8,128 nt of DNA from Bryobacteraceae bacterium (GTDB taxonomy: Bacteria > Acidobacteriota > Terriglobia > Bryobacterales > Bryobacteraceae). This document shows, in pieces, positions 1-6,995 of this stretch. The first letter of the stretch is position 1. Each line of letters opens with the position of its first letter. The notes beneath the pieces are model-generated. The model was not told the origin of the DNA, did no database searches, and worked only from the letters and a program-made list of their open reading frames with translations. The stretch covers positions 1 through 8,128 of the forward strand of contig JAICMB010000130.1 in assembly GCA_025929455.1 (NCBI GenBank). The letters run 5' to 3'. The position numbers and the translations under genes are program-made.

Positions 1-2457
1 CTGCAGGTACGGCATCGGCACCATTAAATGCGTACCGTGCTGTCCCACGTAGGCGACCGTCAGGACGTTGCTCGCAGGCATCTGGAACTCGGTCGTCAGG
101 TTCCACTGTTGCACGTTGGAGGGCCGCACGAAGGGATCCCAAATGCGGAGCGTGGCGCCCTTGAAGGGATCCTTCGGGTTCAACCCCGACAGACCCTCAT
201 CGAGCGTGGAACCCGGCAGAATGTCAGACGGCGTGTTGTACAGCGTCTGGAACTCCGAGTTGAAGGGAGGATTCAACGGCAGGCGCAGGTTGGTACCGGT
301 GCCTTCGAGGAACGACGAGATGGTGTACGAGCCGCGAATCACCATGCGCTTGCTCCAGATGCCCGGCGTATAGGCGAAGCCGAGGCGCGGCTGGAAGTCC
401 TTATAGAACGAGTTGTACAGTCCGCGGCTGTTGCCGTTCTGGCCGGCCAGTTCCAACGCGCCGGTGAACTCGTCAAAGTTGGACTGGCGGTCCTTCACTT
501 CCACCCACGGCGAATGATATTCCCAGCGCAGGCCGAGGTTCAGCGTCAGGCTGTCGGTGGCGCGCCAGTCGTCCTGGAAGTACACGCCCACGATGTTGCC
601 GCGCTGTCCCCAGGTGCCGGTGCTCAAGCCGCGTCCGTAATCGGTCGGCAAGCCCAGCAGGAAATCGGCTTCGCCGATCTGCGTACCCGTCGGGTTGATC
701 GCATTGGCGGCCGTGTAGCGGCCCGAGAAGTTCATGTAGCCGCTGCGGCCGTTGTTGCCGGCGTAGAAGATGTTCAACTGTTCGCGCAGGAACTGGCCGC
801 CCATCTTCATCATGTGCCGGCCCTTCATGACCGTCAGGTTGTCCACGTATTGGAAGGTGTTGTTGGCGAACAACTGCTGCGTTCCGATATTCGCGTTGCC
901 GAGACCGGACGCATACGCGAAACCTTGCAGCGAGAGCAGACCCGAGCCGGCACCCGAAATCCCGACGCTCTGCGCAATGTCGCCCAGCCCCTTATCGGCG
1001 CCGCCGTTCCACAGCACGATGCGGTTGACGCCGACACGCGCTTCATTCACCAGCGTCGGGCTGATGGTGCGAGACCAATTGATAACGCCGTTCTTGAACG
1101 GCGACGTATTGAAGCTGTTGTAGAACAGCGGAAAGCTGTTTACGCTCGGTTGGTCCTGCCGCCCTTGCGAATAGCGCACCGTGAGCAGGTCCGCATCGGA
1201 CGGCTTCCAGTCCACTTTGATGTCGCCCTGATCGGAGTTGATGTAGCTCGCGGTCGCGTACTGATAGTTATTGGTCAATCCCGGTCCCGAGGGGAGCGGA
1301 TACAGCGACGCATCGTTCAGCAGCTTCGTCGCGGCCGGATCCAGCAGGTTCGCCGGAATGATGTTACCGGCGAACGGCGCACGGTTGCCGTTCGCGTCCA
1401 CCTGGAACGGATTGTAGAGCTGGATGACTTTCCCGCCCGTGACCTTCGGGTCGAGCAGTGATGAGAAATCACCATGCCGGAACGCCGCCGGCATTACGCT
1501 CGCGCTTGCAAGCGAGGTCGGCGTGGCTCGGCGCAGCCCCTGGTAATCGACGAAGAAGAACAGCTTGTCCTTTTTGATCGGACCGCCGAAAGTACCGCCG
1601 AACTGGTTCCAGCGCATCGCGGGACGCCTTACGTCGGCCCAGTTGTTAGACCAACTGTTCGCGTTCAGTTTATCGTTCCGGAAATACTCGAACACGTCAC
1701 CGTGATATTCGTTGGTTCCGGATTTGATGATCATGTTGACAATGCCGCCTTGGAAGTTGCCGAACTCGGCCGACGCATTGTTGGTGATCATCTTCACTTC
1801 CTGGAGCGCGTCCAGGTTAGGCTGATACGCCGTCAGGTCGTCGGAGACCTGATTGTTATCCATGCCGTCCAGCAGGAAGTTGTTGGCTTCCTCGCGGTTG
1901 CCGTTCACATAAGGACGACCGCCGCCCGTCGTGCGAACACCGCTGTTGAATCCCGACGGATTCGGCGTCGTGACGCCCGGCGCGAGCAGCGTCAGTGCAA
2001 TCGGGTTGCGGCTGATGAGCGGCGTGTTTACGATCGTGCGCGCCGTGAGCACCGAACCCACCTGCGTCGTTTCGGTCTGCAGCAGCGGCGCTTCACCGGT
2101 CACCGTCACGCTTTCCGAAACTGCGCCCACCTGCATCTGCACGTCGACGCGTGCGCGCTGATTGAGCTCCAGCGGAATCGAAGGATTCACGTAGGACTTA
2201 AAGCCCTGCGCTTCGACCTTAAGTTGATAACGTCCGACGGGGATACGCGGAAAGTTGTAAATCCCGTCTTCATTGGTTGTGGTCGGCCATTCGGTGCCGC
2301 GGTCGAGGTCTTTCGCCGTGACCGTAGCGTTCGCGATGGCGCCCCCTGAAGGGTCTGTGACGCGGCCCGTTATGCCGGCGCTAATTTCCTGCGCGAGAAT
2401 CGGCAGTGTAGCGCTGATGCATAACACCAGCCACGCAAACAAAAGTTTGCGATACAT
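1..2457 (-). CDS. Oar-like TonB-dependent outer-membrane receptor, C-terminus outside window
   Basis: Outer-membrane receptor of the carboxypeptidase-regulatory-domain plus TonB-barrel type; the family imports large substrates such as oligosaccharides or peptides using TonB energy, but this substrate is unknown. Reading the minus strand from ATG at 2457 stays open for 819 codons to the window edge. A signal peptide comes first (MYRKLL, hydrophobic core to about residue 21, cleavage likely after ILAQ, residue 23). Residues about 27-110 form a CarboxypepD_reg-like beta-sandwich (ITGRVTDPSGG, then GIYNFPRIPVGRYQL). The plug follows (SESVTVTGEAPLLQT near 114-127, FLLDGMDNN near 194-202, IIKSGTNEYHGDVFEYFRND further on), then barrel strands with the family signatures GGPIKKDKLFFF, DWRATDSLTLNLGLRWEY and QPRLGFAYTP. 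Family members are usually about 1050-1200 residues, so roughly the last quarter is missing. The only cysteine seen is in the signal peptide. The start is supported by a strong ribosome binding site. It is transcribed divergently from a second receptor of the same architecture. Confidence 0.95.
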   Translation of the reverse strand, partial: MYRKLLFAWLVLCISATLPILAQEISAGITGRVTDPSGGAIANATVTAKDLDRGTEWPTTTNEDGIYNFPRIPVGRYQLKVEAQGFKSYVNPSIPLELNQRARVDVQMQVGAVSESVTVTGEAPLLQTETTQVGSVLTARTIVNTPLISRNPIALTLLAPGVTTPNPSGFNSGVRTTGGGRPYVNGNREEANNFLLDGMDNNQVSDDLTAYQPNLDALQEVKMITNNASAEFGNFQGGIVNMIIKSGTNEYHGDVFEYFRNDKLNANSWSNNWADVRRPAMRWNQFGGTFGGPIKKDKLFFFVDYQGLRRATPTSLASASVMPAAFRHGDFSSLLDPKVTGGKVIQLYNPFQVDANGNRAPFAGNIIPANLLDPAATKLLNDASLYPLPSGPGLTNNYQYATASYINSDQGDIKVDWKPSDADLLTVRYSQGRQDQPSVNSFPLFYNSFNTSPFKNGVINWSRTISPTLVNEARVGVNRIVLWNGGADKGLGDIAQSVGISGAGSGLLSLQGFAYASGLGNANIGTQQLFANNTFQYVDNLTVMKGRHMMKMGGQFLREQLNIFYAGNNGRSGYMNFSGRYTAANAINPTGTQIGEADFLLGLPTDYGRGLSTGTWGQRGNIVGVYFQDDWRATDSLTLNLGLRWEYHSPWVEVKDRQSNFDEFTGALELAGQNGNSRGLYNSFYKDFQPRLGFAYTPGIWSKRMVIRGSYTISSFLEGTGTNLRLPLNPPFNSEFQTLYNTPSDILPGSTLDEGLSGLNPKDPFKGATLRIWDPFVRPSNVQQWNLTTEFQMPASNVLTVAYVGQHGTHLMVPMPYLQ

Positions 2458-2461
2458 GAGA

Positions 2462-2470
2462 CTACCTCCC
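2462..2470 (-). promoter_or_regulatory. Ribosome binding site of the minus-strand receptor
   Basis: Read on the minus strand this is GGGAGGTAG, with the GGAGG core seven bases before the ATG at 2457. It is a near-ideal Shine-Dalgarno sequence and fixes the start of the left receptor gene. Confidence 0.85.
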
Positions 2471-2536
2471 TGATGCGTTAATGGCGCCGGCTCGCTCCCA
2501 CCACGGGCGAGTCCGACACCTGTGCATCCAATTCAG

Positions 2537-2550
2537 ATCATTATAATGAT
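2537..2550. promoter_or_regulatory. AT-rich perfect palindrome with overlapping -10-like boxes
   Basis: ATCATTATAATGAT is a perfect 14-base palindrome, so TATAAT reads on both strands (plus 2542-2547, minus 2545-2540). A second palindrome, GATATATC, overlaps it at 2548-2555. On the minus strand the -10 would give a leader of roughly 75 bases for the left receptor; the best -35 match (TTGCCC, 15-base spacer) is weak. It could be the left gene's promoter, a binding site for a dimeric regulator, or both. Function is inferred from position and symmetry only. Confidence 0.45.
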
Positions 2551-2561
2551 ATATCAATGTG

Positions 2562-2598
2562 GGCAAGGCAGTCTTGCTGCCTGCCTGTGGACCGGCAG
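2562..2598. repeat. Two overlapping, mutually exclusive small hairpins
   Basis: Hairpin one pairs AGGCAG (2566-2571) with CTGCCT (2577-2582) and, after a bulged A, GGC (2562-2564) with GCC (2583-2585), with a 5-base loop. Hairpin two pairs CTGCCTG (2581-2587) with CCGGCAG (2592-2598) around a TGGA loop, with one mismatch. They share 2581-2585, so only one can form at a time. The TGGA loop resembles the hairpins at the right end of the window. They lie between the two proposed promoters, so they may not be transcribed. Confidence 0.35.
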
Positions 2599-2645
2599 AT
2601 TTCTCGTATTTCCTCCTCCTCCCCGCACCACAATCACGTGGAGAG

Positions 2646-2673
2646 TTGACATTTTGTTCGACTCATGAATAAA
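2646..2673 (+). promoter_or_regulatory. Candidate sigma-70-type promoter of the plus-strand receptor
   Basis: A perfect TTGACA -35 box (2646-2651) is followed after 16 bases by AATAAA (2668-2673), a 4-of-6 match to the -10 consensus. Transcription would start near 2680, leaving a leader of about 50 bases before the ATG. A short inverted repeat, CTCAT (2662-2666) and ATGAG (2677-2681), straddles the -10 and could be an operator. The -35 box is convincing; the -10 is only moderate. Confidence 0.45.
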
Positions 2674-2719
2674 TCTATGAGAGCGCTTTCATTCCGGGTT
2701 GGATAAAGCGCGTTTTAGC

Positions 2720-2726
2720 AAGGGGG
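2720..2726 (+). promoter_or_regulatory. Ribosome binding site of the plus-strand receptor
   Basis: AAGGGGG lies five bases before the ATG at 2732 and decides the start. An in-frame TTG at 2699 would add eleven residues to the signal peptide but has no comparable purine-rich sequence before it, so the ATG is preferred. Confidence 0.65.
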
Positions 2727-2731
2727 CTCGC

Positions 2732-5700
2732 ATGAATAATCGCAAGGCGCGTTTGTTCGCGCACATGCTGCTGTTCACGTTCATCTTGCTGTGCAGTGCC
2801 GCTTCGATCGCTGCGCAGAACCTTGGCTCTATTACCGGCCTCGTCACCGACAAGACCGGCTCCGCAATTCCCAACGCTATCGTTAAGCTCACCAACGCCG
2901 ACACCGGCTTGGCGCGAACCTTTACCACCAATGAATCCGGCAACTACGTGGCGCCTGCCATGCCCGCCGGCACTTATTCGCTCGACGTGACGGCGCCCGG
3001 ATTCTCCACATTCCGGCAAACCGGCATCGCCCTAAACCTGCGCGATGCGTTGCGCATCGACGCGCGCCTGGAAGTCAGCACGGTGCAGGAGTCCGTGGAA
3101 GTAAAAGCGGAAGCGGTGCAGTTGCAGGCCGAGAACGCCACGGTCGGCCAAGTGGTCAACGGTGAGCAAGTGGAAGCGCTTTCGATGAATGGCCGAAATT
3201 TCACTTCTTTGGCCGCACTCGTTCCCGGCGCTTCCTCCACACAGCCTTCGCTCAACACTCCGGTGGGCGTCACGTCCAACACCAGCATCGCCTTCAACGG
3301 ACTGCGCACCAGCCAGAACGTCTGGCGCATGGACGGGCAGGAAGACTACGACCGCGGCTGCGGCGGCTGCATCGCCGTGCTGCCGTCGATGGAAGCGATT
3401 GCCGAATTCAAAGTGGAAACCGCCAACTCCGGCGTCGACACCGGCTTCGGCTCAGCCGGCCAGATGAACGTTTCCACCAAGTCCGGATCGCGCGATTTCC
3501 ACGGCACCGGATGGGAATACGTGCGCAACGACGCGCTCGACGCCAAGAACTTCTTTACGAACCTCAGCGGACAACCCAAACCGCCGCTGCGCTTCAACGT
3601 GTTCGGCTACAACATCGGCGGTCCGTTCTTCATTCCGAAACTGTATCCGCGGTCGAAATCGAAGACGTTCTTTTTCTTCAACGAAGAGTGGCGCAAGCTG
3701 CGGCAGTCGTCCATCTTCAACGCGCAGACCGCCACCGCGCAGGAACGCCTCGGCGACTTCAGCGATCTCGGCAAAACGATCACGGACCCGCTAACGGGCA
3801 AACCGTTCCCGGGCAATAAAATTCCGAGCAACCGCATCGACCCCAACGCGGCCATCCTCGCGGCGCCGAACTTCATCTTTCCGCTGCCCACCAGCGGTCA
3901 CTTCTTCACCGGCGCCTACAGCGTGCCCACAGATCTGCGCGAAGAGATCGTGCGCGTCGATCACAATTTCAGCGACCGCGAGCAGATGTTCTTCCATTTC
4001 ATCGAGGAGAGCAATCACCAGGGCTTCACGAACAATCTGTGGTCCGGGAACAGTTTCCCGACTACGACCACGCTACTCGTCAACCAACCGAAGCTCTATC
4101 TGGGCCAGTTGACTTCCACCCTCACTCCGCACGTCGTCAACGAGCTTTCGGCCAGCTACACTTATCAACCGCTCGATCTCTCGCTCAATGGCAATTTCCA
4201 GCGCCCCTCCAGCCTGAATATTCCGGAGCTGTTCCCCGACAACCGGCAGAACCGTCTTCCGAACCTTACGATATCGGGCGGTTGGAGCATGAACAACGAT
4301 CTCGCGTCATGGCCCTGGACCAATGCTGCCGAGATCACCATCCTGCGCGATAACATCACCCTCATTAAGGGCTCGCACACGCTCTCGGTCGGCGGCCTGT
4401 ACATGAACTTTCACAAGCAGCAGGACCTGTTCGGACAGACCAACGGCAACTTCACTTTCAACGGCAGCTATACCGGCGTGGGCTTCGCGGACTTTTTGCT
4501 GGGCGACGCGTTCCAATATGTCGAGCTGCAGAATCAGTACTCGCCGAATTACATCACCCACAGCGCGAACCTATATGTCGGCGATAACTGGAAAGCCACC
4601 CAAAAGCTGACCATCACGGCGGGCCTCGCCTGGGATGCCTTCCCGCACGCTTTCGAGGAGAAGGACCGCGTAGCGTCGTTCTACCCGAGCCTATGGGATC
4701 CATCCAAGGCCGTCAGTCTTGACAATAACGGCCGCATCATTCCGGGCAGCGGCGATCCTTATAACGGCATGGGCCTCGCCGGCAAGAACGGCATCCCGCG
4801 CGGTCTGGTCGACAATCACTGGGCTCTGTTCCAACCGCGGCTCGGCCTCGCATGGCGTCCCTTCAGCGATGACACGGTGTTCCGCGCCGGATACGGCCTC
4901 TATTACGAACGCATTCAGGGCAACGATATCTATAACGTCGCGCCCAATCCGCCGTTCGTGTCCACCGCGACTATTTTCAATACTTCGCTCAGCAACCCCG
5001 GCGGCGGCGGCGCTGCCATCCCGGTATCGACGCTGACCGTCTACGATCCGAACTATCCGGTGCCGCAGGTGCAGCAGTGGAACGCCGGCATCCAGCGCCG
5101 TCTATCGGCGGGCGTGGTCGCGAACGTTGCGTACGTGGGGACCAAGGGCACCTATCTTTCCGACACTCGCAATATCAACCAGCCGCTGCCACAGGAGGCC
5201 GCGCTGTTTGAGTCCAAACAGATCGCCAACGTGAATCAGGTCCGGCCGTACCCCGGGTACGGCAACATCAACCTGTATTTCAACGGCACCAACTCGAGTT
5301 ACAACGCGCTGCAGGCGAGCCTGCGAAGCGAGCAGTTCCACGGCTTGACGCTGCAGGCCTCCTATACGTATTCGCATTCGCTTGATTACGCGAGCGGCGA
5401 CGTGCCCGGCAACTCGCACCAGGACGCGTACAACTGGAAACTCGAACACGCCAGCAGCAGTTTCGATCGTACGCACATGCTGATCCTCAGCTACGTGTAC
5501 GACATTCCGTTCCTCACCGGACGCGGGTTCCTGCAGCAGGTGTTCGGCAACTGGCAATTCTCCGGTATCAGCTCGTTCGAGACCGGGACGCCGTTGAACA
5601 TCTCGCTTCCGGGCGATAATGCGTTCATCGGCGGCGCGCCCTACCGGCCGGACCTGGTGCATGACCCCAACACGCACGGCGGCCGCACCGACTGGTTCGA

Positions 5701-5986
5701 CCCCACCGCGTTTGCACAGCCCGCGCTGGGCATGTTCGGCAACGCCGGCCGCAACGTGGTCCGCGCGGCCGGCCTGAACAACACCGACGCTTCGCTGTTC
5801 AAGAACTTCCGCGGTGTATTAGGAAGAGAGAGCAGCGGCCTGCAATTCCGGGCGGAGTTTTATAATATCTTCAACCATACGCAGTGGAGCGCGTTTCGCA
5901 CCAGCTTCGGCTCGTCCGATTTTGGGGCGGCGACGGCGGCACGCGACGCGCGTGATATTCAGCTTGGGTTGAGGCTTTATTTCTGA
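2732..5986 (+). CDS. Oar-like TonB-dependent outer-membrane receptor with a CGGC pair in the plug
   Basis: Complete 1084-residue receptor, normal length for the family, which moves large ligands across the outer membrane with TonB energy; the ligand is not predictable. The signal peptide has a basic start (MNNRKARLF), a hydrophobic core (residues about 12-26) and likely cleavage near AAQ (27-29). A CarboxypepD_reg-like domain covers about 32-110 (SITGLVTDKTGSAIP, then GNYVAPAMPAGTYSL). The plug follows (VQESVEVKAEAVQLQ, EALSMNGRNFTSLAALVPGA, WRMDGQEDYDRG, EAIAEFKVET, TKSGSRDFHGTGWEYVRND). The remainder is barrel, with NWKATQKLTITAGLAWD, FQPRLGLAW and LQFRAEFYNIFNHTQW, ending in LRLYF; a terminal aromatic residue is typical of outer-membrane barrels. 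C210 and C213 (CGGC) are the only cysteines after the signal peptide. It is divergent to the left receptor, and its stop overlaps the proposed start of the next gene. The ATG at 2732 was chosen over TTG at 2699 because of its ribosome binding site. Confidence 0.96.
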   Translation: MNNRKARLFAHMLLFTFILLCSAASIAAQNLGSITGLVTDKTGSAIPNAIVKLTNADTGLARTFTTNESGNYVAPAMPAGTYSLDVTAPGFSTFRQTGIALNLRDALRIDARLEVSTVQESVEVKAEAVQLQAENATVGQVVNGEQVEALSMNGRNFTSLAALVPGASSTQPSLNTPVGVTSNTSIAFNGLRTSQNVWRMDGQEDYDRGCGGCIAVLPSMEAIAEFKVETANSGVDTGFGSAGQMNVSTKSGSRDFHGTGWEYVRNDALDAKNFFTNLSGQPKPPLRFNVFGYNIGGPFFIPKLYPRSKSKTFFFFNEEWRKLRQSSIFNAQTATAQERLGDFSDLGKTITDPLTGKPFPGNKIPSNRIDPNAAILAAPNFIFPLPTSGHFFTGAYSVPTDLREEIVRVDHNFSDREQMFFHFIEESNHQGFTNNLWSGNSFPTTTTLLVNQPKLYLGQLTSTLTPHVVNELSASYTYQPLDLSLNGNFQRPSSLNIPELFPDNRQNRLPNLTISGGWSMNNDLASWPWTNAAEITILRDNITLIKGSHTLSVGGLYMNFHKQQDLFGQTNGNFTFNGSYTGVGFADFLLGDAFQYVELQNQYSPNYITHSANLYVGDNWKATQKLTITAGLAWDAFPHAFEEKDRVASFYPSLWDPSKAVSLDNNGRIIPGSGDPYNGMGLAGKNGIPRGLVDNHWALFQPRLGLAWRPFSDDTVFRAGYGLYYERIQGNDIYNVAPNPPFVSTATIFNTSLSNPGGGGAAIPVSTLTVYDPNYPVPQVQQWNAGIQRRLSAGVVANVAYVGTKGTYLSDTRNINQPLPQEAALFESKQIANVNQVRPYPGYGNINLYFNGTNSSYNALQASLRSEQFHGLTLQASYTYSHSLDYASGDVPGNSHQDAYNWKLEHASSSFDRTHMLILSYVYDIPFLTGRGFLQQVFGNWQFSGISSFETGTPLNISLPGDNAFIGGAPYRPDLVHDPNTHGGRTDWFDPTAFAQPALGMFGNAGRNVVRAAGLNNTDASLFKNFRGVLGRESSGLQFRAEFYNIFNHTQWSAFRTSFGSSDFGAATAARDARDIQLGLRLYF

Positions 5987-6992
5987 CCGGTTCACAAAGG
6001 AAGCGCGGCGACTTACTGCTGCCGCGCTTCTTTGCTGTACAGCGTTACTGGCGCAAGACACCGCGGGTCCGAATGCCGCGGGGATCAAGGCGCTCTCCGC
6101 GGGCGATCTGAAAACCGCTCTCTCCGATTTTCAAAAAGCCGCGCGGCTCGATCCCAAAAACGCGGAAGTGCAGTTCAATCTCGCCTTGACGCTCGTGCGG
6201 CTGGGCCGTCCGGAGCAGGCCGTCCCGCCCTTGCAGCGCGCCGCGTCGTCCTCTGACGAAGCCCGTTATCTGCTCGGCTCCTGTTACTTCCAACTGCTCG
6301 AACACGAAAAGGCCATCGCCGCGCTAAAGGACCTCACTGAAGGCCCGCGCGCCGAGCACGTGCTGTACATGCTGGAAGAGTCAAACCGCATGCTCGGCCA
6401 TGGAGCGGACGCGCGTGAGGCTTTTCGCCAGCTCAACCGGCGCTTCCCCGACGGGGCGTGGACGCATTACCTGCTGGCCGTAGCGTACGAGAATCAGGCC
6501 AATTTCGACAAGGCGATCGAGGAGTACAAGACCGCGCTGGCACGCGATCCCAAGTTGCCGAACGCCGCCTTCGCCGTCGGTTACGTCTACTGGCGTCAGC
6601 AGCAATTCGAGGCCGCCAAGCCGTGGCTCAAGAAGCAGCTCGAAACACAGCCCTGCCACGCGCTGGCGATGTTTTATCTAGGACAGATCGCGCGTACCGA
6701 TCAGGATTCCGCGGCGGCCGCGCGTGAGTTCCGCCGCGCCATCGCGTGCGATGCGACCTCCGCCGAAGCGCACCTGCGCCTCGGCATGACGCTGGCATCC
6801 ATGAATCAGAATGCGGAAGCGCTGCATGAGCTTCAACGCGCCGCCAAGCTGGCGCCCGAGGACGCTGCCGCGCACTATCGTCTCGCCGTGCTGTACCGCA
6901 AACTCGGACGCGCCGAAGAATCGAAGGCCGAGTACGAAGCGGTGCGCCGCATTCAGGCGAAGAACGCTCCTACGTCCGTTGTGAAACGCTAA
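5979..6992 (+). CDS. Secreted TPR-repeat protein, probable ATT start overlapping the receptor stop
   Basis: TPR proteins are helical scaffolds for protein-protein contacts; this one should act in the periplasm, perhaps holding the cytochrome or the receptor. In the frame ending at TAA 6990-6992, coding signal extends well upstream of the first conventional start (GTG 6168). It includes a TPR helix pair (AAGIKALSAGDLKTALSDFQ, then KAARLDPKNAEV) and before it a textbook signal peptide (RFTKEARR, then LTAAALLCCTALLAQ). The frame opens after a stop at 5970-5972 and has no ATG, GTG or TTG before 6168. The best start is ATT 5979, giving 337 residues, an 8-base overlap with the receptor and a GAGG (5971-5974) four bases upstream. 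About seven further TPR units follow, for example FDKAIEEYKTALARDPKLPN, SAEAHLRLGMTLASMNQNAE and AAAHYRLAVLYRKLGRAEES. The cytochrome gene begins three bases after the stop, in the same frame. The protein is certain in character; its first codon is not, and a start at 6168 would lose the signal peptide and one repeat. Confidence 0.85.
   Translation: MSDRFTKEARRLTAAALLCCTALLAQDTAGPNAAGIKALSAGDLKTALSDFQKAARLDPKNAEVQFNLALTLVRLGRPEQAVPPLQRAASSSDEARYLLGSCYFQLLEHEKAIAALKDLTEGPRAEHVLYMLEESNRMLGHGADAREAFRQLNRRFPDGAWTHYLLAVAYENQANFDKAIEEYKTALARDPKLPNAAFAVGYVYWRQQQFEAAKPWLKKQLETQPCHALAMFYLGQIARTDQDSAAAAREFRRAIACDATSAEAHLRLGMTLASMNQNAEALHELQRAAKLAPEDAAAHYRLAVLYRKLGRAEESKAEYEAVRRIQAKNAPTSVVKR
5997..6033 (+). 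terminator. Strong hairpin after the receptor stop: terminator or intra-operon attenuator
   Basis: GAAGCGCGGC (6000-6009) and GCCGCGCTTC (6021-6030) form a perfect 10-bp stem with an 11-base loop. Three more pairs below (5997-5999 with 6031-6033, one of them G-T) make 13. It begins 11 bases after the receptor stop and is followed by TTTGCTGT, only a short T run, so termination would be incomplete. The same bases encode the signal peptide of the TPR protein (residues about 7-19). It may lower transcription of the downstream genes, protect the 3' end of the receptor message, or merely reflect GC-rich coding; the perfect symmetry argues against the last. Confidence 0.6.
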
Positions 6993-6995
6993 GCG

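Larger units (their letters stand above)
2458..2731. other. Divergent intergenic region between two receptor genes
   Basis: This 274-base gap separates two head-to-head receptor genes and must hold both promoters. From left to right it contains the left gene's ribosome binding site, a small imperfect hairpin in that gene's probable leader (arms near 2491-2499 and 2505-2511), an AT-rich palindrome (2537-2550), two overlapping GC-rich hairpins (2562-2598), a pyrimidine run of repeated TCC (about 2610-2626), and the candidate promoter and ribosome binding site of the right gene. The AT-rich patch stands out against the GC-rich surroundings. No small gene with a start and binding site was found. 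Confidence 0.7.

Noticed and set aside
28..1461. Long plus-strand open frame of 477 codons opposite the left receptor
   Set aside because: It is antisense to a clear receptor gene; its translation is rich in Arg, Val, His and Ala without domains, and it has no convincing ribosome binding site. This is typical of GC-rich antisense frames.
1474..2349. Second plus-strand open frame of 291 codons opposite the left receptor
   Set aside because: Also antisense to the receptor's signal-peptide-proximal, regulatory and plug regions, low-complexity in composition, and no recognisable family.
2610..2626. Run of repeated TCC, giving a GGAGGAGGAGG Shine-Dalgarno-like stretch on the minus strand
   Set aside because: No start codon follows at a suitable distance on the minus strand, so it is not a ribosome binding site; it is too short to call a meaningful repeat.
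2699..2731. TTG at 2699 as the start of the right receptor
   Set aside because: It would lengthen the signal peptide by eleven residues and lacks a ribosome binding site, while ATG 2732 has AAGGGGG five bases upstream.
5102..5677. Minus-strand open frame of 191 codons inside the right receptor
   Set aside because: Lies wholly opposite barrel-coding sequence and shows the same biased composition; no independent support.
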